A stretch of DNA of 5,277 bases. Source: Verrucomicrobiia bacterium (GTDB taxonomy: Bacteria > Verrucomicrobiota > Verrucomicrobiia > CAIQCK01). How positions within the stretch are numbered: position 1 is the stretch's first letter; each line of letters opens with the position of its first letter. The notes beneath the pieces were generated by a model. That model did no database searches, was not told where the DNA came from, and was given only the letters and a program-made list of their open reading frames with translations. The stretch lies in NCBI GenBank assembly GCA_026417675.1, contig JAOACV010000227.1:1-5277 (forward strand). The letters are read 5' to 3'. The position numbers and the translations under genes are program-made. This document shows positions 1-5,277 of the stretch, piece by piece.

Positions 1-7
1 AGGGGAT

Positions 8-73
8 GCGACCGCACGCGGGGGCGGCAGACGCCAACGGTGTGATACGCCACTGGCGCCTGCCGCCGGTCGC
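8..73. repeat. Long imperfect inverted repeat (stem-loop) before the first gene
   Basis: The outer arms GCGACCG (8-14) and CGGTCGC (67-73) are perfect complements. Inside them GGCGGCAG (23-30) pairs with CTGCCGCC (60-67), and after one A/C mismatch CGCC (32-35) pairs with GGCG (55-58). Base 67 is shared by the two arms, so only one pairing can use it. The apical loop is about 19 bases and the left side has an 8-base bulge. No T run follows on the plus strand, so it is not a classical intrinsic terminator. It ends 16 bases before the preferred start codon at 90. It could be a structured 5' leader, the end of an upstream transcript, or a dispersed palindromic repeat; the window cannot decide. 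Confidence 0.5.
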
Positions 74-89
74 GGGGGCTAGGATGCAC

Positions 90-710
90 ATGAACGCTTT
101 TGTTGTATGTAACGAATTGTCGCCCGATCGCACGCGGGACTGCTTCGATCAACTCGTAGCCAGCCCGGGCGTTTCGGGGCTTTACGCGCTCCTGCTTTAC
201 CGATCGCAAGACGCCAGCTTGAAACGATTGGCGCACGACCAAGCCTTTTGGAAAGGCTTGCGGACGCTCACCTCCGACCGGTTCGTCGGGCTGGGGATCG
301 AAGAGGCCGGGACTTCGGAGGCCTTGGCCCATAGTAGTTCATTGCTCAACTTGTTCGGCTGGAAGATCAAGGACCTTCCCTGCCTCATCATTTGCCAGCC
401 CGTGCAGTTGCTCAGTTCGATGCGTTATCTGGTCGTCCCGTTGCAGCGCAACGGCGGAGGTGAACCGGGCCGATCCGACGCTGCCACGTTGCTCGAACGG
501 CTTGCCAAGGACATCCAGATCATCCTCGCCAGCAATTACGTGGACGGTTTTTGCCTCTTCACGGCCGCGGAGTATTCCGTCGGTTATCAAGCCGCTAAGC
601 GCGGGCTGACCATGACCAGCGCCGTCTGGGCCGCCTTGGAAGACACCGCGGGCACGATTCCCCTGCCCGACGCCCCGGCCAATGGTCAGCCCGATCCAAA
701 CAACGCCTGA
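90..710 (+). CDS. Uncharacterised 206-residue protein
   Basis: I do not recognise this protein and assign no function. The frame is open from position 6. I prefer the ATG at 90 because AGGA (81-84) lies five bases before it and because the earlier in-frame ATG at 6 would put the 8-73 inverted repeat inside the coding region. An ATG at 84 is also in frame but has poorer spacing. The product begins MNAFVVCNEL, looks soluble and has no signal peptide or clear membrane helix. It alternates short hydrophobic strands (GLYALLLY, LPCLIICQ, MRYLVVPL) with charged helices (for example LLERLAKDIQIILA), which suggests a small alpha/beta fold. The segment LFGWKIKDLPCLIIC resembles the 'fG-x-lPclvf' strand seen in many uncharacterised bacterial proteins; that is only an impression. 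The last 15 or so residues are rich in Pro, Asn and Asp and probably disordered. It converges on the minus-strand unit and shares no operon with it. Confidence 0.62.
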   Translation: MNAFVVCNELSPDRTRDCFDQLVASPGVSGLYALLLYRSQDASLKRLAHDQAFWKGLRTLTSDRFVGLGIEEAGTSEALAHSSSLLNLFGWKIKDLPCLIICQPVQLLSSMRYLVVPLQRNGGGEPGRSDAATLLERLAKDIQIILASNYVDGFCLFTAAEYSVGYQAAKRGLTMTSAVWAALEDTAGTIPLPDAPANGQPDPNNA

Positions 711-716
711 TGAAAA

Positions 717-735
717 CGCCGCACAAGAAACGGCG
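717..735 (-). terminator. Weak intrinsic-terminator-like hairpin for the minus-strand unit
   Basis: CGCCG (717-721) and CGGCG (731-735) form a five-base-pair GC stem with a nine-base loop. Read on the minus strand the stem is followed by TTTTC (716-712), a short U tract. It lies about 95 bases beyond the stop of the DUF5107 gene. The short stem and tract make this a weak call. Confidence 0.3.
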
Positions 736-763
736 CGGGCTTCCAAGCAGCAAACCGATGGCA

Positions 764-797
764 GCCGCAGCATAGAATGCGCGTCGCTTGCTGCGGC
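764..797. terminator. Perfect 9-bp hairpin between convergent genes
   Basis: GCCGCAGCA (764-772) is exactly complementary to TGCTGCGGC (789-797), with a 16-base loop. It sits in the 120-base gap between a plus-strand gene ending at 710 and a minus-strand gene ending at 831, where a bidirectional terminator is expected. Neither side has a T run, so it may only stall polymerase, protect 3' ends or act with Rho. The rest of the gap (711-830) shows no convincing gene. Confidence 0.4.
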
Positions 798-830
798 GTG
801 GAAGTCTCCCCTTCAGTCAGAGAACACGGC

Positions 831-2897
831 TCACTTCCCCTCCGTCACATACATCCGAAAGTCTATGAGGCGCGGTGGCGGGAACTCGCGCCGGACGCGC
901 TCGCGAAGCTTGTTGTCCACGGGCACCTTCTCGGCGGCGGCAATGCGCTTCTCTTGGAAGGCGAACAAGAGGTCGGTCAACGACACCTCGCCTTCGCGGA
1001 TCGTGGCGAACTCGCGTTCGAAGACGCGCTCGACGCCGTCGAGCTTGCCGGTCTCAATAGCCGCCTTGGCCCAAAGCAGTTCCACCCGTTCATGGGCGCG
1101 CACGGCGCCGGGAAGCGCGGCAGCGAAATCATACGCCTCGGCGTAACGCTCGGCGCGCGTGAGCGTCTGCAAACACTCGACCGCCAGCGGTGCGATTGGC
1201 GGGCCGACACGCCACGCTTGCCGCATCAACTCGCAGGCTTTCGCCTTGTCGCCGCGACGTTCGGCAAGCACGGCTAGATTGCGCAGCGTCCAGCCAGTTG
1301 GCTGGCATTCTAGCGACGCCCGCCAAGCTTTCTCCGCACCGTCGAGGTCGAGCGCTTCCATCCGCAGGTTGCCGAGGTGCCACCACGTCAGCCAGGGTTG
1401 GGTCTTGGCCTTCTCCAGCAGCGGTTGCCAGTCCGGTTGCGTCATCAGCGTGCCCGGCTCTGTGCGAGGATCGCGCTCCGGCAACTCGCCCTTCTCCAGC
1501 AGCGCAAGCCACGGCGCTTGGTCCGCGCCAAGCGAATCCGTGGGAAACGTCAGTTCGGCGGGAATCGGGTCGGGCAAGCCTTGGGCCGCGCAGCGGCGGC
1601 GTTCCAACGCGGCCCAGCCGGAGCCGAGTTTGAGCAAACGCTCCGGCGTGCGCGTCGTGACGGCGGCAAACTTCGCGTCGAGTTGGTCCATGCGCGCCCG
1701 CGGTAAGACCTTTTCGATCGCTTGGTCGGCGGCCTGCCACGCGCGCGACCAATCATCTCCGTGGACCAGCTTCGGGTCGGCTTCAAGCGGGCCAAACGCC
1801 TCCGTCCAGCACCAGGTCGCGCGCGCCGGCATGGGCAGACTTTCCGACTGCGTTTGCGCAAGCCCCGCCTGGATTTCAATGTAGGCTTCGCCGGGCAGTG
1901 AGAGGAACTCTTGCCAGCGCCGGCCGCCCTGGCCCATACCCCATCCCCACAGTTTCCGTCCGCGCAAGCGGTCAGTGGAGGTCTCGAACAAACCGCGTCC
2001 TTCGCCGTCGAGCGCGGCGATCCAGCGTCGCTGGCCGGCGGCAAAACGCGGAAAGAAATCATAGGCGCTCAATGACTGTGTGGTGTAGGTCAGGTCGCGC
2101 CCGTTCCAGATCGGCAGCGGCACCAGCGTGATGCCGGTCTCGCGGCTGTGGTTGAGCGCGCTGGTCGCGGGCACCAGGACGCGCACGTCCTTGCGCTCCG
2201 GCACGGCGATGGTGGTCCACCAATACATCGGCAATTCGCGGTCATGCGGGTTGACGAGGCGCATCCGCGCGAACAAAAACGGCGAGCCGGGCGGCAGATG
2301 AAAATCAATCTGCCACGGAAAACAGCGCACGCGGTCCCATTCGTAGAGCCGCAGCACCGGCTCGCCCTCAGTGCCACGCACTTCGGCGGCGAAGACCGGT
2401 GAGCAGGTCAGGAAGTGATGGCCGCGCAACGGCGTGTTCCACTCGATGCCGCCGCAGAACCATGCGTTGCGCAACGCGAGATTGGCCGGTTGAAACACCG
2501 GGTTGCGCGACAGCAGCTCGCGCCCTCCTGGTTTCTGAACAAGCGACACCAACCGCCCGCCGAATTGCGGCAGGAATGTCGCGCGCAGGCATTCGTTCTC
2601 CAGCACGAGCGAGTCAAACGTGCGCAACTTCTTGTGGCGGCTGTAGCCGTCCTGCATCCGATGCGGCAGGCAGCGCCAAGCCGTGCGCCAGCCGATGTAA
2701 CGCCGCTCCGGCTCTGGGATCGCCGGATCGAGCTTCGGCACGTCGTCCTCCTTGTCGCCGCGAAACATCGGCAGCGGGTTCTCCGGACCCAGATCCGCGG
2801 CGGGGAGGGTGTAGGGTTCAACGCGGAGCGTGGTCGCGGAGCAAAAAGCAAAAGGGATCCCCAGAGAGACGTAGGCCAAGAGAATGCGAAGTTTCAT
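831..2897 (-). CDS. Secreted DUF5107 domain protein with C-terminal TPR-like repeats
   Basis: The 688-residue product starts with a likely signal peptide (MKLRILLAYVSLGIPFAFCS, cleavage near residue 21), so it should act outside the cytoplasm. Residues about 60-370 match the DUF5107 type as I know it: FGGRLVSLVQKPGGREL (112-128), reminiscent of the aldose-mutarotase fold; NAWFCGGIEWN (144-154); KLWGWGMGQGGRRWQEFLS (315-333); and EAYIEIQAGLAQTQSE (337-352). Residues about 495-600 form helical pairs of TPR character (LGNLRMEALDLDGAEKAWRASL, then LRNLAVLAERRGDKAKACELMRQA). DUF5107 proteins are known mainly from sugar-degradation loci. A role in binding or cleaving carbohydrate is inferred; no catalytic residue is assigned. 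The ATG overlaps the stop of the preceding gene (ATGA, 2894-2897), and AAGGA at 2904-2908 gives a six-base spacer, so the two genes are probably translationally coupled. It ends in TGA at 831-833. Confidence 0.85.
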   Translation of the reverse strand: MKLRILLAYVSLGIPFAFCSATTLRVEPYTLPAADLGPENPLPMFRGDKEDDVPKLDPAIPEPERRYIGWRTAWRCLPHRMQDGYSRHKKLRTFDSLVLENECLRATFLPQFGGRLVSLVQKPGGRELLSRNPVFQPANLALRNAWFCGGIEWNTPLRGHHFLTCSPVFAAEVRGTEGEPVLRLYEWDRVRCFPWQIDFHLPPGSPFLFARMRLVNPHDRELPMYWWTTIAVPERKDVRVLVPATSALNHSRETGITLVPLPIWNGRDLTYTTQSLSAYDFFPRFAAGQRRWIAALDGEGRGLFETSTDRLRGRKLWGWGMGQGGRRWQEFLSLPGEAYIEIQAGLAQTQSESLPMPARATWCWTEAFGPLEADPKLVHGDDWSRAWQAADQAIEKVLPRARMDQLDAKFAAVTTRTPERLLKLGSGWAALERRRCAAQGLPDPIPAELTFPTDSLGADQAPWLALLEKGELPERDPRTEPGTLMTQPDWQPLLEKAKTQPWLTWWHLGNLRMEALDLDGAEKAWRASLECQPTGWTLRNLAVLAERRGDKAKACELMRQAWRVGPPIAPLAVECLQTLTRAERYAEAYDFAAALPGAVRAHERVELLWAKAAIETGKLDGVERVFEREFATIREGEVSLTDLLFAFQEKRIAAAEKVPVDNKLRERVRREFPPPRLIDFRMYVTEGK

Positions 2898-4957
2898 TGT
2901 TGTTCCTTGGTTCGATTTACCAGTCGCTGGACCGCTTCACCGATGCGTTCCTCCACATCGCCCGCCCAACGGAACGCGGGACGGCCATATTCATAGAGGA
3001 ACGAACCGCCCTCATAGCCGCCTTCCTCCCACACACGGCGCGACGGGATGTAGGCAACCAAATCGTCTGCATAACCGCAAACCCATGTGCCAGGGCCGAA
3101 CTCCTTCTTGAACCGCAGCGCGTAGTCCACCACCGTCTCCCCGCCCATGCCGATGAGGAGCAGTTCCTTGCCGAGCCGCCAGGCGTGAATGGGATACGGA
3201 TACGACAGCGCAAACTTCTCGCCCGCGTCGAGCTTTTTCAACATGCGCGCGGCCCAACGCGCACGGATGGCGTTCTTGTTTTGAAGCTCTGCCTGCAACT
3301 CCTCGCGCGTCACGACCCTCTCATACGGCAATTCCACGAACTCGAACGCCGTGCGCAGAACGGGCGAAACCGGCTTCATCGGCTGCTTTAGCCCAGTCTC
3401 GACGCCCTCGGCCAGCATCCGGCCGTAACGCTCGCACAACTCCACGCGCCGGCGCGGCAGCGGGTTCTGGTCGCCGCCGCAGGTGTTGATGAACGTGGCT
3501 GTCGCGCCGGGATGGTTCTTCTCCAGAGCGAGCTGCGCGAAGCCCGGATAATCGCCGCACCATTGTGTGAAGCTGAGCGTAGTCGGATGACAGGCGTAGC
3601 CGAACAGGATCCCCAGCAACTGGCCGTTTGCACCGGTCACGGTCATTACGGGCACGGCATGGTCCACCGGACCTTTCAGCGGCTTGTGCTTCGCCAGCAA
3701 GTCCGGAATCTCGGCTTCGCGGTTGTTGCGGCGGTTCACAGCGAACGTCGCCCGCCCCTCGCCAATGCGGAGGTTTGCAGGCGCGAGTTTCGAGAGCGCC
3801 GCGCCGACTGTCTCGACGATCTTCGCCTCCATCTGCGCCGTGTATTCGTCCACGAGCGCCTCCTGCTCGGCGTCCACGGGATAGTAATCATACAGATCAC
3901 CGGTAAGCCGCGGACCGCAATGGTTGTGCGAGTAGGTGAGCATGACCTGATCGCGCGCCAAGCCGAACCGATGGCGTAGCTTCTCACACGTCCGGTCGGC
4001 CATCGCCTTTGGGATGCCTTGGAAATCACTGGTCACCAGCACCGCGCGCCGGCCCGTCGCATCTTCAAGCGCAAGGGCCTTCAGCCAGAGATCGTGCAGC
4101 TTGCCTTCCGGGACGCGTTTGGAGCCGTAACCCGCCAGCCAGACGGGTTTCTCCGGCGTGATGACGGTCCGAGCGATGCCGGCTTTCCAAGCGGCGGCGG
4201 TGGAAGGAGGACGCGCCTGACGAGTCCTGATCTGGATTTGGCGCAAAAACGTCGGATACGTGTCGCCCTCTGCGGTGGCGGCACTGTTCGATCCGGCGCC
4301 ATACGTGACGCTATCGCCGAAACAGACGATGTTCTCCTTGCCGGTGAGTTGTCCGCCCACAGCGTCGAGGAAGCACCGGGCGAGAAGACGATTGCCATCG
4401 GGACCGAGATGGACGCCGTCGGGCCGGATGATGCTCGCGCCAGGATGGTCGCGAGATGCGGCGACGGCCCCGGCAAAGTCCGCCAGCGGGACGTTCTTCT
4501 GCCTTGCGAGCTGGCGGATGGCGGCGTTGTAGCTGGCAATCTTCCCGTTCGGCCCCTCGTTGCCGTAAGCCTCGCGCTTGTGGCGCTTCAGCAGCGGCTC
4601 CTCGATCACGCGATGGATTGTGCACAATACAGGCTGGATCCCGGCGGCGCGGGCGCGCTCCACCATCCACGCGAGGTTGGCGATGAACTTTTCCAACGGC
4701 ACGAACTTGGACTCGTTGAGCGCGTCATTGAGACCGAAGTAGATGAAGACGAAACCCGGCCTCAGCACGACGACATCCCTCTCAAATCGTGCCCGGCCCT
4801 GCACGGTATTCTGGCCGCCGATGCCTTTGTTGTGGACGGTCAGGCCGTTCAATTCCGGCGTGTCGCTGGCCACCAGAGAAATCGAGGTGCCCACCGCGCA
4901 CAACGAGACGGCGGCGCTGATCGCCGCACTGGCTGCTTTCGACCAAATGCCGGTCAT
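2894..4957 (-). CDS. Secreted SGNH/GDSL hydrolase fused to a neutral-ceramidase-like domain; permuted SGNH blocks
   Basis: This is a 687-residue, two-domain, probably exported hydrolase. The start is the ATG at 4957, with AGGAG eight bases upstream; an in-frame GTG at 4993 is the alternative. Residues 1-31 look like a signal peptide (MTGIWSK, then an Ala/Ser/Leu-rich core). Residues about 38-245 carry the SGNH esterase blocks: GIGGQ (45-49, block II), YFGLND (73-78, block III Asn77), DGVHL (180-184, block V Asp180 and His183), then CFGDS (212-216, block I nucleophile Ser216). The order is II-III-V-I instead of I-II-III-V. From about 256 to 675 follows a domain like neutral/alkaline non-lysosomal ceramidase: GIARTVITP, AGYG, LHDLWLKALALED, SHNHCGPR (343-350, zinc-site type), ACHPTT (455-460), WCGDYPG (466-472), NTCGGDQNP (491-499), GMGGE (603-607) and GYADD (628-632). 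The family cleaves N-acyl amide bonds of ceramides, but distant PVC members have unproven substrates. The gene overlaps the DUF5107 gene by four bases. Confidence 0.88.
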   Translation of the reverse strand: MTGIWSKAASAAISAAVSLCAVGTSISLVASDTPELNGLTVHNKGIGGQNTVQGRARFERDVVVLRPGFVFIYFGLNDALNESKFVPLEKFIANLAWMVERARAAGIQPVLCTIHRVIEEPLLKRHKREAYGNEGPNGKIASYNAAIRQLARQKNVPLADFAGAVAASRDHPGASIIRPDGVHLGPDGNRLLARCFLDAVGGQLTGKENIVCFGDSVTYGAGSNSAATAEGDTYPTFLRQIQIRTRQARPPSTAAAWKAGIARTVITPEKPVWLAGYGSKRVPEGKLHDLWLKALALEDATGRRAVLVTSDFQGIPKAMADRTCEKLRHRFGLARDQVMLTYSHNHCGPRLTGDLYDYYPVDAEQEALVDEYTAQMEAKIVETVGAALSKLAPANLRIGEGRATFAVNRRNNREAEIPDLLAKHKPLKGPVDHAVPVMTVTGANGQLLGILFGYACHPTTLSFTQWCGDYPGFAQLALEKNHPGATATFINTCGGDQNPLPRRRVELCERYGRMLAEGVETGLKQPMKPVSPVLRTAFEFVELPYERVVTREELQAELQNKNAIRARWAARMLKKLDAGEKFALSYPYPIHAWRLGKELLLIGMGGETVVDYALRFKKEFGPGTWVCGYADDLVAYIPSRRVWEEGGYEGGSFLYEYGRPAFRWAGDVEERIGEAVQRLVNRTKEQQ

Positions 4958-5040
4958 GTAGCTGGCTCCTGGATACTGACGTATTCCTTCCACGACACGC
5001 CGTCGAGGAAAAGCACAAAGACAAGCCTCGTGCGTTGCAC
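4954..5040 (-). other. Possible 28-codon leader reading frame upstream of the SGNH/ceramidase gene
   Basis: A GTG at 5040 opens a frame encoding VQRTRLVFVLFLDGVSWKEY and then VSIQEPAT, ending in TGA at 4956-4954. The stop overlaps the ATG of the next gene (ATGA), in a different frame. The start has no clear Shine-Dalgarno site; CAGG abuts it directly. It has a basic start and a short hydrophobic core (LVFVLFL). It could be a leader peptide coupling translation to the fusion gene, a remnant of an older N-terminus, or chance. The enclosing spacer (4958-5072) must also hold any promoter of the unit. TTGTCA (5048-5043) resembles a -35 box, but no good -10 box follows at the usual distance. Confidence 0.2.
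4966..4970 (-). promoter_or_regulatory. Ribosome binding site that fixes the SGNH/ceramidase start
   Basis: On the minus strand the bases before the ATG at 4957 read AGGAG followed by the eight-base spacer CCAGCTAC. This strong, well-spaced site favours the ATG over the upstream in-frame GTG at 4993. Confidence 0.7.
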
Positions 5041-5048
5041 CCTGACAA

Positions 5049-5064
5049 CGCGGACAGGACCGCG
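5049..5064 (-). terminator. Terminator-like hairpin after the E2 gene
   Basis: Read on the minus strand, CGCGG (5064-5060) pairs with CCGCG (5053-5049) around the six-base loop TCCTGT, and two G-T pairs can lengthen the stem. It is followed by TTGTC (5048-5044), a poor U tract. It starts eight bases after the E2 stop codon, the expected place for an intrinsic terminator, and would separate the E2 transcript from the next unit at least partly. Confidence 0.38.
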
Positions 5065-5072
5065 CCCCCTGC

Positions 5073-5277
5073 TTAGAGGTTGGCCGATTCGATTAGCTCC
5101 CGCAGTTGGGCAAGGAATCGCGCGCCAAAGGCGCCTTCCACGATGCGGCGGTCGCAGCCGAGCGTCAACCGCATCATGGGCCGCGTGATAATGGCGCCGC
5201 CCACCACCGTCGGGCGGGGGCGGATGGCGCCGACGGCCAGGACAGCGGCGTGGCCGGGCAGGATGACGGCGTTGAAG
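5073..5277 (-). CDS. 2-oxoacid dehydrogenase E2 (dihydrolipoyl acyltransferase), C-terminal fragment with altered active-site motif
   Basis: Only the last 67 codons and the TAA stop (5075-5073) lie in the window; the 5' part runs off the right edge. The visible residues match the end of the E2 catalytic (acyltransferase) domain of pyruvate or related dehydrogenase complexes: FNAVILPGHAAVLAVGAIRP (1-20), then MMRLTLGCDRRIVEGAFGAR (34-53) and FLAQLRELIE. E2 transfers the acyl group from lipoamide to CoA in the cytoplasm. The family's motif is DHRxxDG, where His and Asp act in catalysis. Here it reads DRRIVEG (42-48), with Arg43 for His and Glu47 for Asp, while the surroundings are well preserved. 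The protein may therefore be a structural or degenerate E2, comparable in principle to the eukaryotic E3-binding protein, which also lacks this His. The usual lipoyl and peripheral-subunit-binding domains cannot be seen here. The complex it serves (pyruvate, 2-oxoglutarate or branched-chain) cannot be told from this end. Confidence 0.88.
   Translation of the reverse strand, partial: FNAVILPGHAAVLAVGAIRPRPTVVGGAIITRPMMRLTLGCDRRIVEGAFGARFLAQLRELIESANL

Noticed and set aside
6..89. N-terminal extension of the first gene from the ATG at 6
   Set aside because: The extension is coded by the arms of the long inverted repeat, its translation looks unlike a protein start, and the ATG at 90 has a suitably spaced AGGA. 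The upstream AGGGG before 6 keeps it possible.
682..1146. Plus-strand open frame of 154 codons starting inside the first gene
   Set aside because: It is mostly antisense to the DUF5107 gene's 3' end. Its translation is low-complexity Ser/Arg-rich and it has no convincing ribosome site.
2399..3391. Plus-strand open frame of 330 codons spanning the junction of the two minus-strand genes
   Set aside because: The translation is Arg/Ala/Pro-rich, shows no motif and covers two well-supported genes on the other strand.
4958..4993. Alternative GTG start for the SGNH/ceramidase gene at 4993
   Set aside because: It would put charged and polar residues before the apparent signal peptide, and the AGGAG with an eight-base spacer points to the ATG at 4957.
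4019..5188. Plus-strand open frame of 389 codons antisense to the SGNH/ceramidase gene
   Set aside because: It lies opposite a gene with clear family motifs, crosses the spacer and runs into the E2 gene, and its translation shows no recognisable domain. Long antisense frames are usual in GC-rich DNA.
1..5277. CRISPR array, tRNA, rRNA, transposase or phage genes
   Set aside because: No regularly spaced repeats, cloverleaf, rRNA-like stretch, terminal inverted repeats or mobile-element protein motif was seen by eye on either strand.

Overview
The window is GC-rich bacterial DNA with tightly packed genes. Its content (a secreted DUF5107/TPR protein and a secreted SGNH hydrolase fused to a neutral-ceramidase-like domain, beside a 2-oxoacid dehydrogenase E2 gene) is most like the Planctomycetes-Verrucomicrobia-Chlamydiae group, with Verrucomicrobiota the best guess. 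That assignment is inferred from gene types; no rRNA or other marker gene is present.

Layout. Positions 8-73 hold a long GC-rich inverted repeat. It lies just before a plus-strand gene (90-710) for a 206-residue protein that I do not recognise. Positions 711-830 separate this gene from the convergent minus-strand genes and contain two hairpins. The minus strand then carries a two-gene unit, read right to left: an SGNH-hydrolase/ceramidase-like fusion (4957-2894), then a DUF5107-plus-TPR protein (2897-831). The two genes overlap by four bases (ATGA). Upstream is a 115-base spacer (4958-5072) with a terminator-like hairpin and a possible 28-codon reading frame. At the right edge is the 3' end of a 2-oxoacid dehydrogenase E2 gene, also on the minus strand.

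How the genes may work together. Both proteins of the minus-strand pair start with a likely signal peptide and are probably translationally coupled. An esterase, an amidase-like metalloenzyme and a mutarotase-fold, carbohydrate-associated protein would suit stepwise removal of acyl groups from, and breakdown of, an extracytoplasmic glycan or glycolipid. This is inference. The E2 gene belongs to central metabolism and is probably a separate transcription unit.

The strongest oddity is the SGNH domain. Its catalytic blocks run II-III-V-I instead of I-II-III-V, as in a circular permutation, and the ceramidase-like domain follows directly. A second oddity is the E2 terminus, where the catalytic DHRxxDG motif reads DRRIVEG, so both the His and the Asp are replaced.
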